Assembly: GCA_015056565.1 (NCBI GenBank)
Contig: SVGB01000018.1
Coordinates: 1 to 58,466, forward strand
DNA: 58,466 bases
From: Butyrivibrio sp.
GTDB lineage: Bacteria > Bacillota > Clostridia > Lachnospirales > Lachnospiraceae
Direction: 5' to 3'
Below the pieces are notes generated by a model, which did not search any database, had not been told where the DNA came from, and saw nothing but the letters and a program-made list of their open reading frames with translations. The position numbers were made by a program, and so were the translations under genes. Below are positions 16,316 through 24,549 of the stretch, in pieces. Numbering within the stretch: position 1 is the first letter of the stretch; every line of letters begins with the position of its first letter.

Positions 16316-17989
16316 ATGACAGACAACAGAAACGACAATATGGACTTTCGCGAAGTAACTGACGATGAGTCCGTAGATATAAAACAGAGAAGTGAAGAAA
16401 TCAGAGACAGCGAAGACAGCTCCGGAAGTGGCAGTAGCGATAGCGCAGGCGGCTCAGGTTCAGGCAGCAGTGATGGCGCAGGTAGCGGCAGCAGCGATGC
16501 CGAAGGCGATAAGACCCAGGAGAATGACAACCCCAACATCAGCAGCGCCCGCAGGGAGGACGTACCAGAGTTTGAGGATGTGTGCTTTGTGTGCAGGCGA
16601 CCTGAGAGCAAGGCAGGCAAGATGTTCCATCTTCCAAACAACATCTGCATCTGCGATGACTGCATGCACAAGACCATGGATGCTGTCAGCCAGTTTGATT
16701 ATCAGAACCTTTTGAACAATCCAAACCTTATGAATGAGCTCAACAAGCATAACGGCGGATTTCCAAACTTTGGTTTTTTCAACATGGATGGCATGAAGAG
16801 CGATGGGGGCATGAACATGGGTGGCATCCCCAACTCCCAGAAGATCAAGAAAAAGAGTGAGAAGGCTGAAAAGCCGGTTTTTGATATCAAGAATATTCCT
16901 GCTCCTCACAAGATCAAGGCTAAGCTTGATGAGTATGTGATCGGTCAGGACCAGGCCAAGAAGGTCATGTCTGTTGCGGTTTACAACCACTATAAGAGAG
17001 TGGCAACAGATACCATGGACGAGATTGAGATTGAGAAGTCAAACATCCTGCTCCTTGGACCAACAGGTAGCGGCAAGACTTATCTTGTTAAGACTCTTGC
17101 CAAGCTCCTTGACGTGCCGCTTGCAATCGCAGACGCAACCTCACTTACAGAGGCTGGTTACATCGGCGATGACATCGAGAGCGTAGTAAGTAAGCTTCTT
17201 GCGGCAGCAGGCAATGATGTTGAAAAGACAGAACACGGTATCATCTTTATCGACGAGATAGATAAGATCGCGAAAAAGAAAAATACGACTTCAAGAGATG
17301 TAAGTGGCGAGTCCGTTCAGCAGGGAATGCTTAAACTTCTTGAGGGCTCAAATGTAGAAGTTCCAGTAGGTGCCGGCAGTAAAAACGCTATGGTTCCTCT
17401 TGCTACAGTTAATACCAGGAACATTCTCTTTATCTGCGGCGGAGCCTTCCCGGACCTTGAGGAGATCATAACCCAGAGGCTCAACAAGCAGACCTCAATT
17501 GGATTTGATGCTGACCTTAAGGACAAGTACGAGGATGATCCAAATCTTTTGAGCAATGTCACAATAGACGACCTTAAGAAGTTTGGAATGATCCCGGAGT
17601 TTTTAGGAAGACTTCCAATCATCTGTACACTTCAGGCTCTGACAAAAGAGATGCTGATACAGATACTGAAAGAGCCCAAGAATGCTATTTTGAAGCAGTA
17701 TCAGAAGCTTCTTGCCCTCGACGAGGTGGATCTTGAGTTTGATGATTCAGCTCTGGAGGCCATTGCAGAGAAGGCAATGGAAAAAGATACCGGAGCAAGA
17801 GCCCTTAGAGCTATCATCGAGGAGTTCATGCTGGATATTATGTATGAGATCCCTAAGGATGAGAACATCGGTAAGGTGACCATCACCAGGGATTACATAG
17901 AGGGAAAGGCATCACCACTTATTGAGATAAGAGGCGACAATGTTCCCAGATTACCTAAGTTTAACACAGAAGCAGCTACCAGTGTTTGA
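16316..17989 (+). CDS. clpX: ATP-dependent unfoldase ClpX with N-terminal low-complexity extension
   Basis: AAA+ unfoldase that feeds ClpP. I choose ATG 16316 (TGGAGT 6 bases upstream, promoter just before) giving 557 aa, not GTG 16283. Residues 35-65 are a Ser/Gly/Asp run absent from ordinary ClpX. The four-Cys zinc domain follows (C90, C93, C113, C116), then an Asn/Met/Gly-rich linker (137-190). The AAA+ core has YVIGQDQAKK, Walker A GPTGSGKT (248-255), Walker B IIFIDEID and the ClpP-docking IGF (in TSIGFD). Most ClpX proteins are about 420 aa. clpP and tig are not adjacent, unlike in many Firmicutes. Confidence 0.95.
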   Translation: MTDNRNDNMDFREVTDDESVDIKQRSEEIRDSEDSSGSGSSDSAGGSGSGSSDGAGSGSSDAEGDKTQENDNPNISSARREDVPEFEDVCFVCRRPESKAGKMFHLPNNICICDDCMHKTMDAVSQFDYQNLLNNPNLMNELNKHNGGFPNFGFFNMDGMKSDGGMNMGGIPNSQKIKKKSEKAEKPVFDIKNIPAPHKIKAKLDEYVIGQDQAKKVMSVAVYNHYKRVATDTMDEIEIEKSNILLLGPTGSGKTYLVKTLAKLLDVPLAIADATSLTEAGYIGDDIESVVSKLLAAAGNDVEKTEHGIIFIDEIDKIAKKKNTTSRDVSGESVQQGMLKLLEGSNVEVPVGAGSKNAMVPLATVNTRNILFICGGAFPDLEEIITQRLNKQTSIGFDADLKDKYEDDPNLLSNVTIDDLKKFGMIPEFLGRLPIICTLQALTKEMLIQILKEPKNAILKQYQKLLALDEVDLEFDDSALEAIAEKAMEKDTGARALRAIIEEFMLDIMYEIPKDENIGKVTITRDYIEGKASPLIEIRGDNVPRLPKFNTEAATSV

Positions 17990-18000
17990 GGCAAAAAATA

Positions 18001-18032
18001 AGACCAGTTGAGGCGTCAACTGGTCTGTTTCT
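18001..18032 (+). terminator. Rho-independent terminator of clpX
   Basis: An 11-bp perfect stem AGACCAGTTGA/TCAACTGGTCT with loop GGCG, followed by GTTTCTTT. Confidence 0.8.
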
Positions 18033-18079
18033 TTGAATTAAAGCAGCGGGGGCGATAGCTCTTTTGCCCTGATCAGCTA

Positions 18080-19018
18080 TCATGCGTAGGTGATAAAGGT
18101 TCCTGCCTTGCCCTTAAGTGCGTCAGCAACTGAACTGATGGAGGTGATGAGAACTGAACCGTCGTGGTTGCTCTCAAGGAACTCGATGGCAGCCTCGATC
18201 TTGGGAAGCATATCAACTTCACCAAACTCGCCTTCAGCAATGTACTGGCGGGCCTCAGCCACAGTCATCTTGAGGATTGGCTCCTCCTCAGGTGTTTCAA
18301 AGTTCTTGTAAACATAAGGAACTGATGTTAAGATAATAAGCCTGTCAGACTTAAGATCTGCAGCAAGCTTACCTGCAATGGCATCCTTTTCAATGACAGC
18401 GGATGCGCCCTTGAGAACGTGGCCCTGCTCGATAACAGGAATTCCGCCGCCGCCACAGGCGATGACTTCCTGGCCTGCATCTACGAGAGCTCTGATGGCA
18501 TCAATCTCAACGATGTCGATTGGCTTGGGTGCTGCGATGATCCTGCGATAGCCCTTACCAGGTTCTTCTTTTACGAAGTTACCTTTTTTGACCTCATTGT
18601 CAGCGTCTTCCTTGGACATGTTTCTTCCGATGGCCTTGGTTGGCGCATAGAAAGCTTCATCGTATGGGTCTACAGTAACCTGTGTTAAAATGGTACTTAC
18701 AGGGGTTGATATACCGCGGCTTGTGAGTTCAGTTTTTAAGGAGTTCTGGATGTCGTATCCGACATAACCCTGGCTCATGGCGCTGCAAACGCACATAGGA
18801 GCTGCAGTGTAATCAATGTATATTCTGTGGAGCTCTGTCATGGCCTTGTGGATCATGCTGACCTGTGGGCCATTGCTGTGAGTGATGATGAGCTGGTAAC
18901 CAGCCTCGATCAGGTCTGCCAGAGCTCTGGCAGTGATTTTTGTGGCATTCATCTGTTCATTGGTAGTTACTCCCAGTGCCTCATGGCCAAGAGAAACTAC
19001 TGCTTTTACGTTTTCCAT
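18080..19018 (-). CDS. arcC: carbamate kinase
   Basis: Reversible transfer between carbamoyl phosphate and ADP, giving ATP plus carbamate; last step of arginine or purine/allantoin catabolism. 312 aa. Family motifs include THSNGPQ near residues 46-52, CGGGGIPV (the nucleotide-site loop), VIEKDAIAGKLA and a C-terminal GKAGTFI. The N-terminal loop usually written GGNA is GHEALG here (residues 11-16), an odd but probably lineage-wide change. arginine deiminase is not next to it; argF lies 21 kb away. Divergent from the MATE gene with an 86-bp gap. Confidence 0.92.
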   Translation of the reverse strand: MENVKAVVSLGHEALGVTTNEQMNATKITARALADLIEAGYQLIITHSNGPQVSMIHKAMTELHRIYIDYTAAPMCVCSAMSQGYVGYDIQNSLKTELTSRGISTPVSTILTQVTVDPYDEAFYAPTKAIGRNMSKEDADNEVKKGNFVKEEPGKGYRRIIAAPKPIDIVEIDAIRALVDAGQEVIACGGGGIPVIEQGHVLKGASAVIEKDAIAGKLAADLKSDRLIILTSVPYVYKNFETPEEEPILKMTVAEARQYIAEGEFGEVDMLPKIEAAIEFLESNHDGSVLITSISSVADALKGKAGTFITYA

Positions 19019-19104
19019 TTTGCCTGCCTTCCGTATATTTAGATTTGATAGATATAGCTATTTTACCGCAATTACAGGCTTTTTGGAAGAAAGATTGGAA
19101 TATT

Positions 19105-20475
19105 ATGAAGAAAACTTCAACTATCAAAGACTTAACTGTAGGAAATCCAATGTCCCTTATTCTGGGATTCGCCCTGTCTTTATTCTGGGGAATGCTCTTT
19201 CAGCAGCTGTACAATATAATTGATACAGCCATAGTTTCCTGGTTCATTGGAAAAGAGGCTTACACAGGCGTAGGTACAACCGGTGCCATCAACTTCCTTA
19301 TCATGGGATTTTGTATGGGTGTCTGCAACGGCTTTGCGATCCCTGTAGCCCAGAGATTTGGAGCAAGGGACTATAAGAGCATGAGGAAGTTCGTATCCCA
19401 CGCTATAATCCTGTGCTGCATCTTTGCTGCAGTGATGACTTTCTTTGTGAGCCTGTTCTGCAGACAGATCCTGACAGCAATGAATACACCGGCGGATGTA
19501 TTTGAGTACGCCTACAAATATATAATTGTCATCTTCCTTGGCATTCCTGTAACTTACATGTACAACCTTCTGTCAGGTATCATAAGGGCGCTGGGAGACA
19601 GCAAGCATCCGGTGCAGTTCCTTATAATCGCCTCTATCATCAACATTGGGCTGGACCTTCTTTTTATAATCCCATTCCACATGGGCATCACAGGAGCAGC
19701 CCTGGCTACAGTCATATCCCAGCTTATCTCAGGCATCATGTGCCTTGTCTTCATTGTTAAAAAGATTGAGCTCTTGCACCTTCAGAAAGAGGACTGGGAG
19801 CTGGATCGCTCTCACTTCCACATCCTTATGAACATGGGCGTTCCCATGGGACTTCAGTATTCAATTACAGCAATTGGAAGTGTCATATTGCAGATCGCAA
19901 TAAACAGTCTTGGAACCGACGCGGCAGCAGCAGTTACAACTGCCCAGAAAGTAGGAATGTTCTTCTGCATTCCATTTGACGCCCTTGGTTCAACTATGGC
20001 AACCTACGGCGGTCAGAACGTTGGGGCAAAAAAAATCGAGCACCTTCAGCAGGGGCTCGTTGCAGCAGTAAAACTGGGTTGCGGCTATGCGATTTCAGCA
20101 TTCATCGTCCTGTACTTCTTTGGCAGGACCTTTGCAATGATCTTCCTTGATTCAGGAGACACAGCCTGCCTTGATAATGCACATCTCTACCTTACCATCA
20201 ATGCGGCCTTCTACATACCGCTGGCCCTTGTAAATATAGTGAGATTTCTTATCCAGGGTATGGGATTTTCCATGTTTGCAGTCCTTGCAGGAGTCATGGA
20301 GATGATCGGAAGGACCCTGGTTGCAGTTGTTCTTGTGCCAATCTTTGGCTTCCCGGCAATCTGCTTTGCCAGCCCCATCGCCTGGATCCTGGCAGATGCC
20401 TTCCTGATCCCGGCTTATATTTCCGTCAAGAACAAGCTAAAGAGGATATTTAGCGGACAGGTGGAGATATACTAA
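19105..20475 (+). CDS. MATE family multidrug/sodium or proton antiporter
   Basis: Integral membrane exporter with about 12 hydrophobic segments, 456 aa, the normal MATE size. Family-like stretches are FQQLYNIIDTAIVSWFIG (residues about 24-41), SGIIRALGDSKHP and PMGLQYSITAIGS. The open frame starts at 18976 inside arcC, but ATG 19105 gives the normal N-terminus MKKTSTIKDLTVGNP and has GGAA upstream. Substrate cannot be told. Its stop codon touches the 144-bp palindrome. Confidence 0.9.
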   Translation: MKKTSTIKDLTVGNPMSLILGFALSLFWGMLFQQLYNIIDTAIVSWFIGKEAYTGVGTTGAINFLIMGFCMGVCNGFAIPVAQRFGARDYKSMRKFVSHAIILCCIFAAVMTFFVSLFCRQILTAMNTPADVFEYAYKYIIVIFLGIPVTYMYNLLSGIIRALGDSKHPVQFLIIASIINIGLDLLFIIPFHMGITGAALATVISQLISGIMCLVFIVKKIELLHLQKEDWELDRSHFHILMNMGVPMGLQYSITAIGSVILQIAINSLGTDAAAAVTTAQKVGMFFCIPFDALGSTMATYGGQNVGAKKIEHLQQGLVAAVKLGCGYAISAFIVLYFFGRTFAMIFLDSGDTACLDNAHLYLTINAAFYIPLALVNIVRFLIQGMGFSMFAVLAGVMEMIGRTLVAVVLVPIFGFPAICFASPIAWILADAFLIPAYISVKNKLKRIFSGQVEIY

Positions 20476-20618
20476 ACAAGACACGGGAAGGGTTCTGCTG
20501 CGACAGGGGTGGACCATGGGGACGGGGTTAGTGGTTCATTGGGATGTATCCCAATGAACCACTAACCCCGTCCCCATGGTCCACCCCTGTCGCAGCAGAA
20601 CCCTTCCCGTGTCTTGTT
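20475..20618. repeat. 144-bp perfect inverted repeat filling a convergent intergenic space
   Basis: Arms 20475-20545 and 20548-20618 (71 bp each) are exact reverse complements around a central GT. It starts on the last base of the MATE stop codon and ends inside the GH2 stop codon. It shares ACAAGACACGGG and GGGGACGG motifs with the 5452-5572 palindrome but is otherwise diverged. Transcribed from either side it would form a very strong hairpin, so it may also act as a bidirectional terminator. Confidence 0.97.
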
Positions 20619-22548
20619 ATTTCACGATATCGGGATTGATCTTGGTAATCCGGCGGTCATAAGTCATGAGGCCGTTGACCTCTTCCTCCACGTCGCTGAC
20701 CTGGGTGTAGACGGCGCCGGATAAGCCCTTTGCGATGAGGGGCTTCATGTCACCATTTATAAGATTGTAGTATGCGACACCGAGTTCGTCCAAGGTGTCG
20801 TATTTTTTATAGCCGTAGATGCGGTCCACGCTGCTGTGACCGTCGATGTGGCAGGCGAGTCCGCCGTACTCTGAGATCACAAAGGCGCGGTTGTTGCTGT
20901 TTACCTCCACGGTAAGGGGCCTGAAGTAGTTGTGGACGCTCCTGAAGTGACCGCTGCCCTCATCAAACCAGCCGCTGGCCTGGTCGATTGGGCGGGTTGG
21001 ATCAAGCTCTTTTGCCAGAATGGTGGCTCCGGCAGCGTTGAACTGACCCCAGCCCTCGTTGAAGAGGCACCAGGTGGCGATGCTGGGCACGTTGTAGAGG
21101 TAGTGGATGGTGTTCTGCATCTCTCTTAGCCACTCGCTGCGGCCCTCTGCGCTTCCGCGGGAGAAGGTCTTGTAGTGGGAAGGTCCGTCAGACATCCTTC
21201 CAAATACTTTCGGGAAAAGAGTGGGCAGGTAGGAGACTACGGGCTTGGCATAGGATGAACCACCGCTTACCATGTCCTGCCATACTATCATTCCAAGGCG
21301 GTCGCAGTGGTAGTACCATCTTGCTGATTCCACCTTGATGTGTTTGCGCATCATGTTGAAATTAAGGCGCTTCATCTCCTGAATATCGAAGATGAGAGCC
21401 TCATCAGATGGGGCAGTGTAAAGACCGTCTGGCCAGTAGCCCTGGTCCAGGACACCCATCAAAAAGTACGGCTCATGGTTTAAGAAGAACCTGTAAATGC
21501 CATCCGGAGCCAGCTCCACGGAATAGAACCTCATGGCGAAGTAGGACTGCACGTGATCCTCGCCGCAGGTTATGTGCAGAGGATATAGGTAAGGATCCTC
21601 TGGGCTCCACAGATGGGGCTCGTCGATGGTGAATTCGAAGTGGTAGTAGCTTGGATGATTTTCTGCCAGATCACCGCCCAGAGGGTATGTGTCTGAGGGG
21701 AAAGAGCTGTCGACTAAAAGCTCCATATCTGCGGGAGCGCCGACATCCGGGGATTTCACCATTTCGTGGCCAGGGAACTTGACTGTGACCTGCGAGGGCT
21801 TATTGGTTGATACAAGGATAGAAAGGCTCTTAAGGTCACTGCCTGGTGTGATGCGAAGCTGCCTTATGTAAGTCTCAGGCACTTCTTCAATCCAGACTGT
21901 CTGCCATATGCCGCTCTGGCAGGTGTAGTACATTCCGCCGCGATGCAGTGTCTGCTTGCCTCTTGAATGGTAGCTGGAATCGCTGCTGTCAGTTACACGG
22001 AGGGAAAGCTTGTTGCCGTCAAAAGCTCTTTTCTCCGGGTCATAGTTAAGGAAGTCTGTAATATCGAAAGTAAAAGGAAGGTAGCCTCCACTGTGAGAGC
22101 CTACGAACCTGTCATTTACGTAGACAAAGGCCTTCTGGTCAACTGCTCCAAAGTGCAGAAGGATCCTTGAATTGTCGAATGTTCTGTTTATGGTGGGGAT
22201 ATCTCTTTTATACCAAAGAAAATCTTCCGGATTAAGGCGCCTCTCAACCTCAGAGAGTATGGACTCCGGAGAGAAGGGTACAAGGATCAGGCCGTCCATT
22301 TCGGCGGGAATCTCATCAGAAAAAGTAGCGTTAAGCTGATCGTTATCAAAATCTTCAGGCTTTGAAATGATGCTGTAGTCCCAGTAACCGTTAAGGTTGA
22401 TGTAGCTGTCCCTCACGAACTGAGGGCGGGGGTATTCCTTTAAGACGTTATCTTTATCAAGACTCTCTCCCCAGGGGGTGTAGAGCCTGTTCAAAACGTC
22501 GTCCTCGTGGGGCTTGTCGATACTTTTGATTGCATCAATCAGGTCCAT
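20617..22548 (-). CDS. glycoside hydrolase family 2 protein (beta-glycosidase)
   Basis: 643 aa cytoplasmic glycosidase with the GH2 order: jelly-roll sugar-binding domain (about 40-215, FVRDSYINLNGYWDYS, HFGAVDQKAFVYVNDRFVGSH), immunoglobulin-like domain, then a TIM barrel. The acid/base is in FNEGWGQF (E498) and the nucleophile in VISEYGG (E560). No signal peptide, so it acts on imported oligosaccharides. Beta-galactosidase, glucuronidase or mannosidase activity cannot be separated by reading alone. It lies 20 bp after the DUF975 gene and may share its transcript. Confidence 0.9.
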   Translation of the reverse strand: MDLIDAIKSIDKPHEDDVLNRLYTPWGESLDKDNVLKEYPRPQFVRDSYINLNGYWDYSIISKPEDFDNDQLNATFSDEIPAEMDGLILVPFSPESILSEVERRLNPEDFLWYKRDIPTINRTFDNSRILLHFGAVDQKAFVYVNDRFVGSHSGGYLPFTFDITDFLNYDPEKRAFDGNKLSLRVTDSSDSSYHSRGKQTLHRGGMYYTCQSGIWQTVWIEEVPETYIRQLRITPGSDLKSLSILVSTNKPSQVTVKFPGHEMVKSPDVGAPADMELLVDSSFPSDTYPLGGDLAENHPSYYHFEFTIDEPHLWSPEDPYLYPLHITCGEDHVQSYFAMRFYSVELAPDGIYRFFLNHEPYFLMGVLDQGYWPDGLYTAPSDEALIFDIQEMKRLNFNMMRKHIKVESARWYYHCDRLGMIVWQDMVSGGSSYAKPVVSYLPTLFPKVFGRMSDGPSHYKTFSRGSAEGRSEWLREMQNTIHYLYNVPSIATWCLFNEGWGQFNAAGATILAKELDPTRPIDQASGWFDEGSGHFRSVHNYFRPLTVEVNSNNRAFVISEYGGLACHIDGHSSVDRIYGYKKYDTLDELGVAYYNLINGDMKPLIAKGLSGAVYTQVSDVEEEVNGLMTYDRRITKINPDIVK

Positions 22549-22568
22549 ATCAAAACCTCGCTAAAAAA

Positions 22569-23300
22569 TTATTCCACAATTTGTGTATCGCCTGCGTTTG
22601 AAATGAGGTCCTGATAGAACGCGCAGGTGGTTGCATATCTGTAAACGCTGACCCAGAGAATTGGTACGAACAGTGCCACTGCCCCAAGGATGTACAGTGG
22701 GATAAAAGAGACATTCAGGTAAAAGAGCCTGAACTTGTTGCCTCTCATGAGTCGCCTGCTGGTGGCCAAAAGCTCTTTTGCCGAGCGGTCAGGGAAATCG
22801 TGCAAAAGGAAAAATGCCTGGGAGTAAACAAGGTATACGAAGATATCTATGAAAAGCCCAATGGCCCAGGACACCAGTACCAGTGCCATAAGATCAGGGG
22901 TCTGAGAACGCATATACATGATCAGGAGGATCTGTGAAGGGAGTGAAACCACAAAGTCCACAAGAACAAACACCGCCTGGATGATCACGGCCTTTTGTGA
23001 GTTCTGACGCAGACCGTAAAAGACATCTGAAGTGGCCACGTTTTGTGAATACAAAAGGTTCATGTAAAGATAAGCCTTGCCGGACACAAGAAGTCCCAGA
23101 AGGATGCTGACGATGATGGATATTAAGCTGTTGATGATGATAAGGATGATGCTGCCACCACTTGAAACCGTTGTGATGGTCATTGCCAGGATCTGAATGG
23201 CAAGGATGAGAAGGTTGGCACCGATGAGGGTACCGTACCGTCCCAGAGACTTCTCTTTTGCAATGCCCTTAAGCTGCGTAGTGGTTTTGTAAGTGTTCAT
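22569..23300 (-). CDS. DUF975 family integral membrane protein
   Basis: 243 aa with about five to six hydrophobic segments (near 23-45, 48-70, 100-125, 140-165, 195-225). The N-terminal LKGIAKEKSLGRYGTLIGANLL matches the DUF975 pattern, as do the F(L)LHDFPDRSAKELLATSRRLMRGNK helix and a final YRYATTCAFYQDL. Function unknown. It lies between the SprA-like gene and the GH2 gene on the same strand. Confidence 0.7.
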   Translation of the reverse strand: MNTYKTTTQLKGIAKEKSLGRYGTLIGANLLILAIQILAMTITTVSSGGSIILIIINSLISIIVSILLGLLVSGKAYLYMNLLYSQNVATSDVFYGLRQNSQKAVIIQAVFVLVDFVVSLPSQILLIMYMRSQTPDLMALVLVSWAIGLFIDIFVYLVYSQAFFLLHDFPDRSAKELLATSRRLMRGNKFRLFYLNVSFIPLYILGAVALFVPILWVSVYRYATTCAFYQDLISNAGDTQIVE

Positions 23301-23320
23301 TGAAATAAATGCTCCCCACC

Positions 23321-23851
23321 TTATCCGGCGAGGTCAACGTTTGCACCTAAAAGCCCCTGCTTGTTCATGGCTTTTTTCGCCTTGGTATAAGGATTATCCT
23401 CATTGCTGTATTGTATCTTGGTGGCTGTTTCGCCGCCGGAAACGTAGGTGCGTCCGCATTCCGGGCACACTGCGGTCTTGATTGAAACTGAAGCCTGAAG
23501 GACCTTACCGTTGTTCTGGGCTGCGTCCTTGTAGGCGTTACTCACATGCTCTGCCTCATGGCCGCGAACTCTTGCTGCTGCGGCTCTGGGGTCGATGTGC
23601 TGTGCTGATTTGAAAGAAACCATTTCGTCGGAGCCGTCCTGGTACTTGCGGTTCTTGCAGGTCTCGCACTCGGCGGGAGAAACTCTTTTGCCAGGATTGG
23701 CCTTGGTTGACTCGCCGGGATTAAGTATGGCCTTGGGGCCCTCTGCCTCATGGGCTGCACCTGTACCTGTCATGCCAGCGCTGTATGCGCCCTGATATGC
23801 TGCGTATCCGCCACTTACTGCTCCGTTTGCAATTGCACCAATAATACTCAT
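23321..23851 (-). CDS. SprA-related putative metalloprotease-like protein
   Basis: 176 aa from ATG 23851 (GAGG 5 bases upstream; a GTG two codons earlier lacks a ribosome site). ECETCKNRKYQDGSDE, the FKSAQHIDP segment and a metalloprotease-like GHEAEHV (HExxH-type) match the SprA-related family. A second Cys pair, CPECG, follows, so a zinc knuckle is likely. An Ala/Gly-rich N-terminus could be a membrane-contacting helix. Activity is inferred from the HEAEH motif only. Confidence 0.6.
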   Translation of the reverse strand: MSIIGAIANGAVSGGYAAYQGAYSAGMTGTGAAHEAEGPKAILNPGESTKANPGKRVSPAECETCKNRKYQDGSDEMVSFKSAQHIDPRAAAARVRGHEAEHVSNAYKDAAQNNGKVLQASVSIKTAVCPECGRTYVSGGETATKIQYSNEDNPYTKAKKAMNKQGLLGANVDLAG

Positions 23852-23881
23852 AGGCACCTCTTTTCATGCGAAGGTCCCTGG

Positions 23882-24289
23882 TCAGTTACCGATGGTGACA
23901 CCAAGTTCCTTAAGCATATCGTCAAAGCTGACACCGTTCATCTGCTCTGACATTGTGTTCAGCTGAGCTCGCAATTGCGGGTCAGTGAAAACCTTGTAAA
24001 CATCATATGCGAAAACACCATAACCTATAACTATTCCAAGAGTTCCGTAGAGAATGGCCTTTTTTGCCTGGGGCAGGAGCCTCTCCATAGTTCCCTTGCT
24101 GAGGATGGCCATGACGATCGCCACGCCTCCCAGCACCACCCCGAAGTTTAAAACAAAACAAAGGGGGATGGAAATAAGACCCAGTACAAGAGCAGTACCT
24201 GCAAGCTTCACATGCTGATCCAACTCGTTGTGGGCGCGATTATAGTTATAGTTGTTGTAGTAATAATCGCCGTTTTCGTTTTCACCCAT
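23882..24289 (-). CDS. small membrane protein, function unknown
   Basis: 135 aa from ATG 24289 with GAGGA 9 bases upstream (a TTG one codon earlier is unlikely). The N-terminus is Asn/Tyr-rich (GDYYYNNYNYN), followed by three hydrophobic stretches at about 30-52, 55-68 and 83-100 and a soluble tail. The layout resembles small DUF4190-like membrane proteins; no firm family. It is 30 bp upstream of the SprA-like gene on the same strand. Confidence 0.6.
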   Translation of the reverse strand: MGENENGDYYYNNYNYNRAHNELDQHVKLAGTALVLGLISIPLCFVLNFGVVLGGVAIVMAILSKGTMERLLPQAKKAILYGTLGIVIGYGVFAYDVYKVFTDPQLRAQLNTMSEQMNGVSFDDMLKELGVTIGN

Positions 24290-24421
24290 CAAAACTTTTC
24301 CTCAAATCCTCATTCTTACTACAGATTTTACTATATTTACGGCTGTTTTTCAATGTTTGCGGGAGCTTGTGGCGGGTTGGGAAAAGAGCTTTTGGCGAAA
24401 GACGGAGAAGTGTTGCAAGGC

Positions 24422-24451
24422 TTGAAAATGGGGCATATGCATTGGTATAAT
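24422..24451 (+). promoter_or_regulatory. promoter of tex
   Basis: TTGAAA (24422-24427), 18-base spacer, TATAAT (24446-24451). It gives a leader of about 90 bases. Confidence 0.6.
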
Positions 24452-24549
24452 ATTGGGAGTGTGTGACTGTTTATAGAAAATTAAGGTAAATTTTTTGCCG
24501 CTTTAATGAGTAGCACATAGTAATAGGTGTTTTTTGGAGAGGTTTTTGT

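Noticed and set aside
16460..16990. 176-codon frame opposite clpX
   Set aside because: Antisense to the conserved zinc and AAA+ regions and to the Ser/Gly repeat; no independent support.
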